64,000 nt of DNA from Variovorax boronicumulans (GCF_029892485.1 NZ_JARXVG010000001.1:744001-808000), one strand, 5' to 3'; counted from the stretch's first letter, positions 1 through 7,993 are shown. Notes: generated by a model not told the origin, from the sequence alone. Numbers and translations: made by a program.

Positions 1-164
1 CGGGCCAGCGTGTGCTCGATCGGGAAGGAGCCGCGAAGGCGCACGACGTCGGCGGCGCTGTAGCCGCGCTTGATGCCCTTCCAGCGCGGATTGGTGGCCC
101 AGTCTTTTTCGAGGGCGGCAATCTGTTGTTCGCGGCTCAGTTGTTCTGTGAGGGTCTGGGGCAT
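1..164 (-). CDS. aceA: isocitrate lyase, N-terminal fragment (gene runs off the left edge)
   Basis: Isocitrate lyase cleaves isocitrate to glyoxylate and succinate in the glyoxylate shunt. Only about 54 codons are in the window. The product begins MPQTLTEQLSREQQIAALEK and continues with a DWATNPRWKGIKRGYSAADV stretch and RLRGSFPIEHTLA, the typical start of proteobacterial isocitrate lyases. The ATG is preceded by a CGGAG ribosome binding site. An inverted repeat about 75 bases upstream may be its operator. The catalytic KKCGH loop lies outside the window, so the call rests on the N-terminus alone. Confidence 0.85.
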   Translation of the reverse strand, partial: MPQTLTEQLSREQQIAALEKDWATNPRWKGIKRGYSAADVVRLRGSFPIEHTLA

Positions 165-238
165 GGTCACTCCGTGAGGTTGATTGAGGGTTGGGCGCTG
201 CGGCCTTGGAATCAACTGTAATCGGATCGCAGACTCTT

Positions 239-256
239 ATGTCTTATAGAAGACAT
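239..256. promoter_or_regulatory. inverted repeat, candidate operator upstream of aceA
   Basis: ATGTCTT and AAGACAT form perfect 7-base arms around ATAG, in an A/T-rich patch that stands out from the GC-rich surroundings. The site is about 75 bases before the isocitrate lyase start. Its size and symmetry suit a dimeric GntR- or TetR-type regulator. The regulator is not in this window and the assignment is inferred from position. Confidence 0.45.
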
Positions 257-371
257 ATTTTTCACTCAACAGAATCAATGGGTTACGCGAATATTTCTCA
301 ATGCAAAATTATTTTTCTCATATTGAGAAAAAATATTGCGCCGCAGCAGTCAAACATTCCACGATGTGCAA

Positions 372-785
372 TCAATCTTTCGGTGGTGAAAACGCCGGTG
401 ATTTCTTCGCGGCATGTGCGATCCAGTCGCCGTCCCCGATCACCGGATGGTCCCCAATCCGCGAAGGATGGATCTCGTAGACCAGGCAATCGAACCACCG
501 CGCACCAACCGCCACGCGAACCTCGCGCTTGATGTACTCGCCCGAATCGTCCTCGGCCACTTCTTCCAGAAGATCGAGCGCCGCCTCGACCGCAGGCTCG
601 ATGCGGTAGACCTCGCCCTTCACGCGCCCCGCGCCGCCGAGCACGATGCCCGGATAAGCGCCGAGGTCGTGCAGCGCCCCGGCAATGCTCGCTTCTCCGA
701 CGAACACAGGCGCTGGCCGGAAGCGCGCGATGTCGTTGCGCCCATTCCGGCGCAGCGTGCCGTAGACAAAAACGTGGGGCATCAT
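372..785 (-). CDS. gamma-glutamylcyclotransferase-like (AIG2/GGCT fold) protein
   Basis: Small cytosolic protein of about 137 residues with the family signature near its N-terminus (HVFVYGTLRRNGRND). Further on are GEVYRI and an acidic helix (EAALDLLEEVAEDD), as in GGCT/AIG2-like proteins. Members release 5-oxoproline from gamma-glutamyl compounds or act in related gamma-glutamylamine chemistry; the substrate here cannot be told. The frame is open further upstream, but the MMPHVF start is chosen because it places the VYGTL motif at the normal distance. It is divergent from the EamA transporter, about 40 bases apart. Confidence 0.75.
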   Translation of the reverse strand: MMPHVFVYGTLRRNGRNDIARFRPAPVFVGEASIAGALHDLGAYPGIVLGGAGRVKGEVYRIEPAVEAALDLLEEVAEDDSGEYIKREVRVAVGARWFDCLVYEIHPSRIGDHPVIGDGDWIAHAAKKSPAFSPPKD

Positions 786-825
786 CGAATCCGCTTTCTT
801 TCGCAACAACAAGAACTTCAGTCTA

Positions 826-1752
826 TTGAACTCCGCTGCCCCCGCATCCGGCCGCCTCGTCGCCTACGGCTGCCTGGCCTTGAGCATGTCGCTCGTCGGC
901 GCCTACGTCGCCCTCTCCAAGCCCCTCGTTGCCGCGTTCCCGGTGCTGCTGCTCGCATGGCTGCGCTTCGGCATCGCCGCACTGGCCATGCCTCACTGGC
1001 TCAAGCGCGGCGCGGACGAACCGCCGATGACGGCACGCACGCGCTGGCTCGTCTTCCTCGAATCGTTCCTCGGCAACTTCCTGTTCTCGATCTGCATGCT
1101 GTACGGAGTGAGCCTGACGAGCGCGGTGTCGGCGGGCGTGATCATGGCGTCGATTCCCGCGGTGGTCGCGGTGGCGAGCTGGCTGTTCCTGCGCGAACGC
1201 ATCACGGTGCGCATCGGTCTGGCCATTGCATGCGCCGCGCTCGGCATCGGCCTGCTGGCCCTCAGCCCCGCGCATGCGCCTGCATCGCCCGATGCGGCCA
1301 GCTCATCGTCGATGCCGTGGCTCGGCAACCTGCTGGTGTTCTGTGCGGTGCTGTGCGAGACCGCCTATGCAGTGATCGGCAAGTCGCTCACCGGCCGGCT
1401 CGGCCCCAAGCGCATTGCGTCGCTGATCAACCTCTGGGGCTTCGTGCTCTCGACGCCCTTCGGCATCTGGTTCGCGTTGTCGTTCGACTTCGGCGCGGTG
1501 CACGGCGGCATCTGGGCCCTGCTCGCGGTCTACGCACTCGCCGCGAGCATCTGGACAGTGTGGCTCTGGATGACGGGCCTGCGCCATGTTCCCGCTGCGC
1601 AGGCCGGTGTTTTCGCAGTGATGCTGCCCGTCAGCGCGGCCCTCGTGGGCGTGCTCGTGCTCGGTGAAAACCTCTCTTCGCCACAGCTGCTCGCATTCGC
1701 GATTGCACTCGTGGGCGTGGTGCTTGCGACCTGGCCTGGGCGCCGAACGTGA
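826..1752 (+). CDS. EamA/DMT-family inner-membrane transporter
   Basis: About 308 residues with ten hydrophobic segments arranged as two EamA repeats, the standard build of drug/metabolite transporters such as RhaT- and YdcZ-like exporters. The first repeat starts at LVAYGCLALSMSLVGAY. The second follows a short Ala/Ser/Pro-rich loop near residue 155, at WLGNLLVFCAVLCETAYAVI. The frame begins with TTG; the next ATG would cut into the first membrane helix, so TTG is kept with some doubt. Substrate unknown; amino-acid or metabolite export is typical of the family. It stands alone on its strand. Confidence 0.82.
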   Translation: MNSAAPASGRLVAYGCLALSMSLVGAYVALSKPLVAAFPVLLLAWLRFGIAALAMPHWLKRGADEPPMTARTRWLVFLESFLGNFLFSICMLYGVSLTSAVSAGVIMASIPAVVAVASWLFLRERITVRIGLAIACAALGIGLLALSPAHAPASPDAASSSSMPWLGNLLVFCAVLCETAYAVIGKSLTGRLGPKRIASLINLWGFVLSTPFGIWFALSFDFGAVHGGIWALLAVYALAASIWTVWLWMTGLRHVPAAQAGVFAVMLPVSAALVGVLVLGENLSSPQLLAFAIALVGVVLATWPGRRT

Positions 1753-1769
1753 AAAACGAGGCTTCTCCC

Positions 1770-1840
1770 CTCTGAAAAAACAACAACTCCCAATGAAAAA
1801 ACCGTTTTTTCCCTTGGAAACGCGTTTTTTCTCCTTTAGC
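1770..1840. other. A/T-tract block upstream of the SWIB gene
   Basis: Short runs of six A or six T alternate with CG-containing spacers here, including the perfect palindrome AAACGCGTTT (1818-1827) and an A6-CCG-T6 near-palindrome (1796-1810). The block lies between the transporter stop and the SWIB gene. It could be a bent promoter region or a weak terminator. I cannot assign it further. Confidence 0.35.
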
Positions 1841-1907
1841 ATCCGCATTGCCACTGGAGACGCAAGTTTTTCATTGGTGAATGTTCAACCAAAAAAGGAA
1901 ATCAACC

Positions 1908-2354
1908 ATGGCAACTGCAAAGAAGGCTCCGGCCAAGAAAGCTCCGGCAAAGAAGGCCGCCCCCGCAAAGAAGGCTGCGGCTCCTGCGAAGAAGGCTGCA
2001 CCGGCAAAGAAGGCCGCTCCCGCGAAGAAGGCTGCTGCTCCTGCGAAGAAGGCCGCACCGGCGAAGAAGGCTGCTCCTGCAAAGAAGGCAGCTCCCGCCA
2101 AGAAGCGCACCCCCAACGCTGCGTTCATGAAGGCCCTGACCCCCAGCCCGGCACTCGCCGCTGTGGTCGGCTCGACGCCTCTGCCGCGCACCGCTGTCGT
2201 GAGCAAGCTGTGGGACTACATCAAGAAGAACAATCTTCAAGACAAGGCCAACAAGCGCAACATCAACGCCGACGCCAAGCTGAAGGAAATCTTCGGCAAG
2301 GCCCAAGTGTCGATGTTCGAACTGGCCGCGCTGATTGGCAAGCACGTCAAGTAA
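1908..2354 (+). CDS. SWIB/MDM2-domain protein with histone H1-like lysine-rich N-terminal tail
   Basis: 148 residues in two parts. Residues 1-67 are a low-complexity tail made almost only of Lys, Ala and Pro (KKAPAKK and KKAAPAKKAA units), like bacterial histone H1-like DNA-binding tails. Residues about 72-147 form a SWIB domain (ALTPSPALAAVVG, TAVVSKLWDYIKKNNLQD, FGKAQVSMFELAALIGKH). The combination suggests a basic nucleoid-associated protein, known in chlamydiae and many betaproteobacteria, but its role is not established. AAGGAA precedes the ATG at good spacing and a strong hairpin terminator follows. The tail is coded by near-identical tandem repeats, so its length may vary between strains. 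Confidence 0.88.
   Translation: MATAKKAPAKKAPAKKAAPAKKAAAPAKKAAPAKKAAPAKKAAAPAKKAAPAKKAAPAKKAAPAKKRTPNAAFMKALTPSPALAAVVGSTPLPRTAVVSKLWDYIKKNNLQDKANKRNINADAKLKEIFGKAQVSMFELAALIGKHVK
1914..2108 (+). repeat. in-frame tandem repeats coding Lys/Ala/Pro units
   Basis: The segment repeats short units of the type AAGAAGGCTGC with small variations, coding AAPAKK blocks of the SWIB protein. It is a coding low-complexity tract, not a CRISPR array. The units are multiples of three bases, so copy-number changes would keep the frame. Confidence 0.8.
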
Positions 2355-2385
2355 GCGCCCAGGGGCCTTGCGCTCCTGAATCAAG

Positions 2386-2411
2386 AAGCCGGCTCATGCC
2401 GGCTTTTTTTT
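2386..2411 (+). terminator. intrinsic terminator after the SWIB gene
   Basis: AAGCCGGC and GCCGGCTT pair around TCAT and are followed by a run of T. The stem begins about 30 bases after the SWIB stop. The stop codon of the convergent AraC gene lies in the loop, so the hairpin probably ends transcription from both sides. Confidence 0.85.
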
Positions 2412-3173
2412 CGCCTGCGGCAAGGCCATTTCCTCCTCGAAGAAGCGCGCTGGCGTACAGCCGAAGTTCTTTCGGAAGGTTTCGATGAACGCGCTCACCG
2501 AGCTGTAGCCGACCGTCAGCGCCACCGTCGTCACGGCCTCGCCGAGGCTCAACAGCTCGACGGCTTTCAGCAGCCGCGACTGCTGCCGCCATTGCGCGAA
2601 GCTCAATCCGGTCTCGACGGCGAAGCGGCGCGTGAGCGTCCTGCGCGCCATGCCGATGCGATCGGCCCACTGGTCGATGGTGTAGTGCATCGCGGGATCG
2701 TTCGCCAACGCAGTGGCCATCGCAGCGAGGCGCTTGTCTTGCGGCATCGGCAGATGGAGCGAAGGCTTGGCGCTCGCAGCGAGTTCGTCGAGCAGCACAC
2801 CGACAAGACGCGCACGACGCTCATCGAAGGCAACCGACGATGCATCGAGCGATATCAGCCGGTCGACCAGCGCCTGCACCAGCGGCGTCGTCGCAAACAC
2901 ATGCGGCCCGACGGGCAGACCAACCGCCATCGCCGGGTCGACATGCAGGCTCCAACCCGCCGTGGCGCCGAAGCTCTGCGCCGCATGCGCGCAGCGCGGC
3001 GCGATCCAGCCGATCCACCCGGGCGGCTGCACCCAGCGCCCGGCAGGCGTCTCGATGACCTGCAGCCCCTCGCGCAAGGCGAACAACTGCCCCGTCTCGT
3101 GCGCGTGATAGCCCGTGACGCGTGGCGCCTCGTAGGCGTTGATCCAGAGCCTGACCGGCGCTTCAGCTGCCAT
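2394..3173 (-). CDS. AraC-family transcriptional regulator with cupin N-terminal domain
   Basis: 259 residues. The N-terminal half resembles the cupin sensor of AraC_binding-type regulators, with GYHAHETGQL near residues 21-30 (His23, His25, Glu26). The C-terminal part has two helix-turn-helix motifs: WADRIGMARRTLTRRFAVET around residue 185, and VALTVGYSSVSAFIETFRKN followed by GCTPARFF around residue 230. Cytosolic DNA-binding activator or repressor with unknown ligand. It is divergent from the small unknown gene to its right, about 100 bases away, which is a plausible target. Confidence 0.88.
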   Translation of the reverse strand: MAAEAPVRLWINAYEAPRVTGYHAHETGQLFALREGLQVIETPAGRWVQPPGWIGWIAPRCAHAAQSFGATAGWSLHVDPAMAVGLPVGPHVFATTPLVQALVDRLISLDASSVAFDERRARLVGVLLDELAASAKPSLHLPMPQDKRLAAMATALANDPAMHYTIDQWADRIGMARRTLTRRFAVETGLSFAQWRQQSRLLKAVELLSLGEAVTTVALTVGYSSVSAFIETFRKNFGCTPARFFEEEMALPQAKKKPA

Positions 3174-3276
3174 GCCTGGCCCGCCGGAGGTATCGATTGG
3201 CCCCGCGCCGCAAGCCGCGAAGCGCGCCGCTGCCTAGCATCGAGTCCATCTTCACAACACCTTCAAAGGAACACAC

Positions 3277-3567
3277 ATGCAAGCCCAGGACGTATTGCCC
3301 GACGGACAGGATTTCGTCGTCAGGAACGGACTCCCGTTGCGCAAGGGATCGGTCGGTGCTTTCCTCGTCAACGCGCAGTTGCTGCAGGACCCGAACGCCA
3401 GTGCAGATGCCAAGCAGGCCGCCGAGCGCGACCTGATCGAACTGCTGCCCGCCCTCGAAGCGCTGGGCCTGTTCGACGTGTTCGAGTTGCGCTCGCCCAC
3501 GTTGCGCGACGAGGTGGCCCGTCATCGCGCGGCGTTCAGTTCCCCGCCTGCTTCGCCGAGCGCCTGA
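3277..3567 (+). CDS. small conserved-looking protein of unknown function
   Basis: 96 residues, acidic, with no signal peptide, membrane segment or motif that I recognise. The central part (LLQDPNASADAKQAAERD, then LIELLPALEALGLFDVFEL) looks helical. An AAAGGA ribosome binding site sits before the ATG. The last 32 bases overlap, on the opposite strand, the end of the ThDP enzyme gene. Divergent pairing with the AraC gene hints at co-regulation. The coding call rests on the ribosome binding site, codon use and lack of a better frame. Confidence 0.65.
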   Translation: MQAQDVLPDGQDFVVRNGLPLRKGSVGAFLVNAQLLQDPNASADAKQAAERDLIELLPALEALGLFDVFELRSPTLRDEVARHRAAFSSPPASPSA

Positions 3568-5257
3568 TCGACGCCAGCGTCCCACGCGTGGTGATCACCT
3601 CGGGGTCCAGCGGGATCTCGATCAGCGTGCCGGTCTCGGCCGCCAGCGCGCGCAGCAGCGCGGCTTCGAACTGCTCCGTCTCCGTCACGCGCTCGGCGGC
3701 ATAACCGTAGGCACGGGCGAGGCCGCAGAAGTCTGGGTTGCGCAGCGCGGTGCCGCTGGTACGTTCCGGGTACTCGCGCTCCTGGTGCATGCGGATCGTG
3801 CCGAACATGCCGTTATTGAGCAGCACGACGATGCTCTTGCCGCCGTGCTGCGCGGCCGTCGCCAGCTCCTGCCCCGTCATCAGGAAATCGCCGTCGCCCG
3901 CGATCGTGAAAGCCACGCGCCCCGTCGCCAGGTTCGCCGCGATGCCGGCCGGCACGCCATAGCCCATCGCACCGCTGGTCGGCGCCAGCTGCGTCTTGTG
4001 CCCCTTGGCGAGCCCGTGATAGCGGAAGTAGCGATGCATCCAGCTCGCGAAGTTGCCGGCGCCGTTGGTGATGGCCGCATCCAGCGGCAGGTGCTTCTGC
4101 AGCAGCGCGACGACCGCGGCCATGTCGATCGGACCGCGCGGCGATTCGGCCGGCATGCCGGCCAGCGCTTGCGGCACGAGGTTGGCTTCGTAGTCCGCAT
4201 GCGCCTGCGCGGTCCATTCCTCCCACGGCAGCGTGGGCGGTGCGCTCAGCACCTCCAGGCTGCGCGCCGCGGCACTCATGCCGGCATTGATCGCCAGGTC
4301 GGCCTGGTAGACGCGGTTGAGTTCCTCTGCGCTCGCGTGGATGTGCACCAGCACCTGCTTCGCCTTCGGTGGTTCGAGAAGCGTGTAGCCGCCGGTCGTC
4401 ATCTCACCCAGGCGCGGGCCGATGGCAAGGATCAGGTCTGCATCCTTCACGCGCTGCGCGAGCTTGGGGTTGATCGCGATGCCGACATCGCCCGCATACA
4501 GCGGATGGTGGTTGTCGAAGGTGTCCTGGTATCGGAAGGCATTGGTCACCGGCAGGCGCCAGTTCTCGGCGAAGCGTTGCAGCGCCTGCGCGGCCTGCGT
4601 CGTCCAGCCACCGCCGCCGGCGATCACCAGTGGCTGCCGCGACTTCAACAGCAACTCCCGCAAGGTGCGCAGCGCTCCCGGATCGCTCCACGGCTGCACC
4701 GCCTCCACACGCGGCAGTGGCCGCGCTGAAGTTTCCGAACGCAGCATGTCCTCGGGCAGCACCAGCACCACCGGCCCCGGCCGCCCGTTCATCGCAGTGG
4801 CGAAAGCGCGTGCCACGTACTCCGGAATGCGGTCCGCATCGTCGATGCGCTCCACGCGCTTGGCGAATCCCTTCGTGCTCGGCCCGAAGAAGCTGCCGTA
4901 GTCCACCTCCTGGAAGGCCTCGCGGTCGCGGAAGTCGCTGCCGACGTCGCCCACGAACAGCACCATCGGCGTCGAGTCTTGGAACGCGTTGTGCACGCCG
5001 ATCGAAGCGTTGGTGGCGCCCGGCCCGCGGGTGACGAAGCACACGCCCGGCCGGCCGGTCAGCTTGCCGTGCGCCTCGGCCATGAAGGCCGCGCCACCCT
5101 CCTGGCGGTTCACGATGAAGCGCGCGCGGTCACCGTAGGCATGAAAGCCGTCGAGCACCGCGAGGAAGCTTTCGCCCGGCACGCCGAATGCGATCTCCAT
5201 GCCTTGCGCGACCAGGCACTCGACGATCAAGTGGCCCGCGGGTTGTGATGTACTCAT
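3536..5257 (-). CDS. thiamine diphosphate-dependent enzyme, acetolactate synthase-like
   Basis: 573 residues with the three-domain layout of the acetohydroxyacid synthase / benzoylformate decarboxylase superfamily. The N-terminal Pyr domain has the cofactor-activating Glu in NRQEGGAAFMAEAHGKLTG. The central domain starts near QPLVIAGGGGW. The C-terminal PP domain has GDGDFLMTGQELATAAQHGG followed by LLNNGMFG, the GDG-NN Mg-ThDP motif. Such enzymes decarboxylate or ligate 2-oxoacids. No regulatory small subunit is nearby, so a catabolic role is likelier than branched-chain amino acid synthesis. It is divergent from tetR. The ATG chosen begins MSTSQPAGH, where homology to the family begins; the frame is open far upstream. 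Confidence 0.85.
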   Translation of the reverse strand: MSTSQPAGHLIVECLVAQGMEIAFGVPGESFLAVLDGFHAYGDRARFIVNRQEGGAAFMAEAHGKLTGRPGVCFVTRGPGATNASIGVHNAFQDSTPMVLFVGDVGSDFRDREAFQEVDYGSFFGPSTKGFAKRVERIDDADRIPEYVARAFATAMNGRPGPVVLVLPEDMLRSETSARPLPRVEAVQPWSDPGALRTLRELLLKSRQPLVIAGGGGWTTQAAQALQRFAENWRLPVTNAFRYQDTFDNHHPLYAGDVGIAINPKLAQRVKDADLILAIGPRLGEMTTGGYTLLEPPKAKQVLVHIHASAEELNRVYQADLAINAGMSAAARSLEVLSAPPTLPWEEWTAQAHADYEANLVPQALAGMPAESPRGPIDMAAVVALLQKHLPLDAAITNGAGNFASWMHRYFRYHGLAKGHKTQLAPTSGAMGYGVPAGIAANLATGRVAFTIAGDGDFLMTGQELATAAQHGGKSIVVLLNNGMFGTIRMHQEREYPERTSGTALRNPDFCGLARAYGYAAERVTETEQFEAALLRALAAETGTLIEIPLDPEVITTRGTLASIRRSAKQAGN

Positions 5258-5320
5258 GGGAAGTCGAACCTCAGCTGCAATGTCTCCGGCAATTATGTGC
5301 GCCTGCTCCTCATGCCTTGC

Positions 5321-5345
5321 GTTAATTCCCCAAATGGTTAAATTC
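5321..5345. promoter_or_regulatory. candidate TetR operator between the ThDP enzyme gene and tetR
   Basis: GTTAATTC and GTTAAATTC occur just upstream of the tetR ATG. A related site (GTTAATTCAC, then GTGAATTGAAC) lies upstream of the Bug-protein gene on the other side of tetR. Shared bases at both promoters suggest one regulator acts on both. This is inferred from sequence likeness and position. Confidence 0.45.
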
Positions 5346-5350
5346 GCGCC

Positions 5351-6007
5351 ATGAAGGCACCGAAGGATTCCCCGACCGAGACGCTCGAACCGCGCTCGCG
5401 CGATGCCGACCGCTCGCAGCTCGCCATCCTCGCCGCGGCGCGCGAGGAGTTCTCGCAACTGGGCCTCGCCGGCGCGCGCATGGACAGCATCGCCACGCGC
5501 GCGGGCCTGAACAAGCGCCTCATCTACTACTACTTCGGCAGCAAGGACGACCTCTTCCTCGCGGTGCTCGAGCGCACCTACGCCGACATCCGCGAAGCCG
5601 AGCAGCGGCTGCATCTGGACGAGATCGAGCCGGTCGAGGCGATCCGCCAACTCGTCTCGTTCACCTGGCACTACTACCTCGAACACCCCGAGTTCATCAC
5701 GCTGCTCAACAGCGAGAACCTGCACCGCGCCGCGCACCTGAAGCGCTCCGAACGCATCCAGGAGATGAACTCGCCGCTGGTGCAACTGCTCGACACCGTG
5801 CTCGAGCGCGGCCGCCGCGAGAACCTCTTCCACGCGGGCGTGGACCCGGTGCAGCTGTACATCTCGATCGCGTCGCTGTGCTACTTCTACCTCTCGAACA
5901 ACCACACGCTCTCGGCCATCTTCGGCCGTGACCTGCGTGCGCCCAAGGCGATGGCGCAACGCCTCTCGCACATGACCGACCTGGTCCTGGGCTACGTCCT
6001 GCGCTGA
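5351..6007 (+). CDS. TetR/AcrR-family transcriptional regulator
   Basis: 218 residues. The N-terminal region carries the TetR helix-turn-helix (ARMDSIATRAGLNKRLIYYY, then FGSKDDLF) around residues 40-70. The C-terminal ligand domain (VEAIRQLVSFTWHYYLEHPE onward) resembles the RutR/NicS-like group. It is probably a local repressor: it sits between the leftward ThDP enzyme gene and the rightward transporter and catabolic genes, and related inverted or direct repeats flank it on both sides. The inducer is unknown. Confidence 0.88.
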   Translation: MKAPKDSPTETLEPRSRDADRSQLAILAAAREEFSQLGLAGARMDSIATRAGLNKRLIYYYFGSKDDLFLAVLERTYADIREAEQRLHLDEIEPVEAIRQLVSFTWHYYLEHPEFITLLNSENLHRAAHLKRSERIQEMNSPLVQLLDTVLERGRRENLFHAGVDPVQLYISIASLCYFYLSNNHTLSAIFGRDLRAPKAMAQRLSHMTDLVLGYVLR

Positions 6008-6088
6008 GCGCGCGGGCGTTTACAGAACCCCTGCGGGTATTCACTAGGCGGCGTCGGTTGACGCTGCGGCGCAGCCGTTCCTAAAATC

Positions 6089-6115
6089 GTTAATTCACTT
6101 ATTGGTGAATTGAAC
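6089..6115. promoter_or_regulatory. imperfect palindrome, candidate operator before the Bug-protein gene
   Basis: GTTAATTCAC and GTGAATTGAAC are near-perfect inverted arms separated by six bases, about 40 bases before the Bug-protein ATG. The half site matches the sequence upstream of tetR, so TetR is the most economical regulator. Confidence 0.5.
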
Positions 6116-6155
6116 CATTCAAGACAGCGGCCCGACCGCGCGGAGACAGACACCC

Positions 6156-7148
6156 ATGAAGCCATTTGCACGCACCACTGCAACCGCAGCTCTTACAGCG
6201 CTCACCTGCCTGGCCGCCCTGATGCCGGGCCTGGCATCCGCACAGAACGGCTACCCCACCAAGCCGATCCGGGTGATCGTTCCCTTCGCGGCCGGCAGCA
6301 CCACCGACATCATTGCCCGTGCCATCGCTGACAAGATGGGCACCAGCATGGGCCAGACGCTCGTCATCGACAACCGCGGCGGCGCCAGCGGCACCATCGG
6401 CCAGCAGGCGGTGGCCACGGCCGCGCCGGACGGCTACACGATCATGATTCACTCGTCCTCGCACACGGTGAGCCCCTCGACCTTCGCCAAGCTGCCGTTC
6501 GACACGGTGGGCGATTTCGCCGGCGTCACGCCGATCTCGTCGCTGCCCAACGCGCTGGTCATCTCGCCCGCCAAGAACATCAAGACGCTGCCGCAACTGC
6601 TGGCAGCCGCGCGCGCCAAGCCGGGCAGCATGAACTTCGCCTCGGCCGGTCAAGGCAGTGCCACGCACCTGAACGCCGAGAAGTTCAAGATGGCCGCGAA
6701 GATCGATGCAACCAACATCCCCTTCAAGGGATCGGGCGAGGCAGTGACCGAAGTGCTCTCGGGCCGCGTCGACTACTACTTCTCGCCCATCGCCCCGGTG
6801 ATCGGCCAGATCAAGGACGGCCAGCTGCTCGCGCTCGCCGTCGGCTCGCCCAAGCGCGCGGCCGCCCTGCCCGACGTGCCCACCACCACCGAAGCAGGCG
6901 TGCCCGGCTCCGAGTTCAACTTCTGGATCGGGATGATGGCGCCCGCCAAGACGCCGCGCGAGATCGTGAACCGCCTGCACGACGAGGTGGCGAAGGCCCT
7001 CGCCACGCCCGAGGTGAAGGAGCGCTTCCTCAAGCTGGGCGCCGATGCATGGACGCTCAAGCCCGAACAGTTCGACGCCTACATCAAGGAAGAGATCGCG
7101 AGCAACGCGCAACTCGTGAAGGCCGCGGGCCTGCAGGTCCAGCAGTAA
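6156..7148 (+). CDS. Bug-family (TctC-like) periplasmic substrate-binding protein
   Basis: 330 residues with a Sec signal peptide ending near GLASA-Q at residue 29. The mature start YPTKPIRVIVPFAAGSTTD is the Bug/TctC hallmark, followed by VIDNRGGASGTIGQQAVA and PTTTEAGVPG. Members bind carboxylates, amides or aromatic acids in the periplasm. No TctA/TctB membrane partners are near, so this is an orphan Bug protein that would have to use a distant permease or act as a sensor. It opens the probable transcription unit that continues through the ABC importer and catabolic genes. Confidence 0.9.
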   Translation: MKPFARTTATAALTALTCLAALMPGLASAQNGYPTKPIRVIVPFAAGSTTDIIARAIADKMGTSMGQTLVIDNRGGASGTIGQQAVATAAPDGYTIMIHSSSHTVSPSTFAKLPFDTVGDFAGVTPISSLPNALVISPAKNIKTLPQLLAAARAKPGSMNFASAGQGSATHLNAEKFKMAAKIDATNIPFKGSGEAVTEVLSGRVDYYFSPIAPVIGQIKDGQLLALAVGSPKRAAALPDVPTTTEAGVPGSEFNFWIGMMAPAKTPREIVNRLHDEVAKALATPEVKERFLKLGADAWTLKPEQFDAYIKEEIASNAQLVKAAGLQVQQ

Positions 7149-7178
7149 GCCAATCTTCACAAGGCAGCCGTCGTCGTC

Positions 7179-7952
7179 ATGCTCCGCAAGCTCCTGCTCT
7201 CCCCGGCCCTGCGGCCGTTCCTGCTGATCCTGTTGCTGCTGGTGCTGTGGGACTTGACGATCCGGCTCTTCAAAATCCCGGCCTACCTGATTCCCCCGCC
7301 GTGGGAGGTCGTGAAGCAGCTGGTGGCCGAATGGCCGCGCCTCTTGAGCGAAGCCTGGAAGACCACGCTCGCCACGCTGGGCGGCTTCGGCCTGACGATC
7401 GTCATCGGCATTCCGATCGCGATGGTCATCGCCTACTCGCGGCTGGTCGAGTCGTATGTGTATCCGCTGCTCGTGTTCTCGCAGAGCATCCCGAAGGTGG
7501 CGATCGCGCCGCTTTTCGTGGTGTGGTTCGGCTTCGGCATCCTGCCCAAGGTGATCAGCGCCTTCCTGCTTGGCTTCTTCCCGGTGGTGGTGTCCACGGT
7601 AATGGGCTTCAAGTCGGTAGAGCCCGACATGCTCGACCTGGCTCGCTCGATGGGCGCGAGCCGCCTGCAGACCTTCTTCAAGATCAGCCTGCCGCAGGCG
7701 CTGCCCGCGATCTTCAGCGGTCTCAAGGTATCGGTCACGCTGGCCGTGGTGGGTGCGGTGGTCGGCGAATTCGTCGGCTCCAACTCGGGCATCGGCTACG
7801 TGCTGCAGGTGGCCAACGGCAACTTCGACCTGCCGCTGATGTTCGCCGCGCTCGTGGTGCTGTCGAGCATCGGCGTGATTCTTTTCGTCGCCGTCGACCT
7901 GGTCGAGCGCTTGATGATTCCGTGGCACGCCTCACAGCGCCACGTGCAGTGA
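7179..7952 (+). CDS. ABC transporter permease (SsuC/TauC/ThiX type)
   Basis: 257 residues with about six membrane helices and the cytoplasmic coupling loop typical of the BPD_transp_1 fold (EPDMLDLARSMGASRLQTFF, then KISLPQALPAIFSGLK). It closely resembles permeases of nitrate/sulfonate/taurine/hydroxymethylpyrimidine importers. It starts about 30 bases after the Bug gene and is followed by the binding protein and ATPase of the same importer. Substrate not determinable from the sequence. Confidence 0.9.
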   Translation: MLRKLLLSPALRPFLLILLLLVLWDLTIRLFKIPAYLIPPPWEVVKQLVAEWPRLLSEAWKTTLATLGGFGLTIVIGIPIAMVIAYSRLVESYVYPLLVFSQSIPKVAIAPLFVVWFGFGILPKVISAFLLGFFPVVVSTVMGFKSVEPDMLDLARSMGASRLQTFFKISLPQALPAIFSGLKVSVTLAVVGAVVGEFVGSNSGIGYVLQVANGNFDLPLMFAALVVLSSIGVILFVAVDLVERLMIPWHASQRHVQ

Positions 7953-7993
7953 GTTCCTTCGTCATACCCAGAAAACACCCGGAGACAACCGCC

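Noticed and set aside
1914..2108. Regular short repeats resembling a CRISPR-like array
   Set aside because: The units are only a few codons long, have no unique spacers and code a continuous Lys/Ala/Pro tail in frame.
6099..7928. 609-codon open frame on - opposite the Bug and permease genes
   Set aside because: No motif, His/Arg/Asp-rich, and the + strand genes have signal peptide, family motifs and good spacing.
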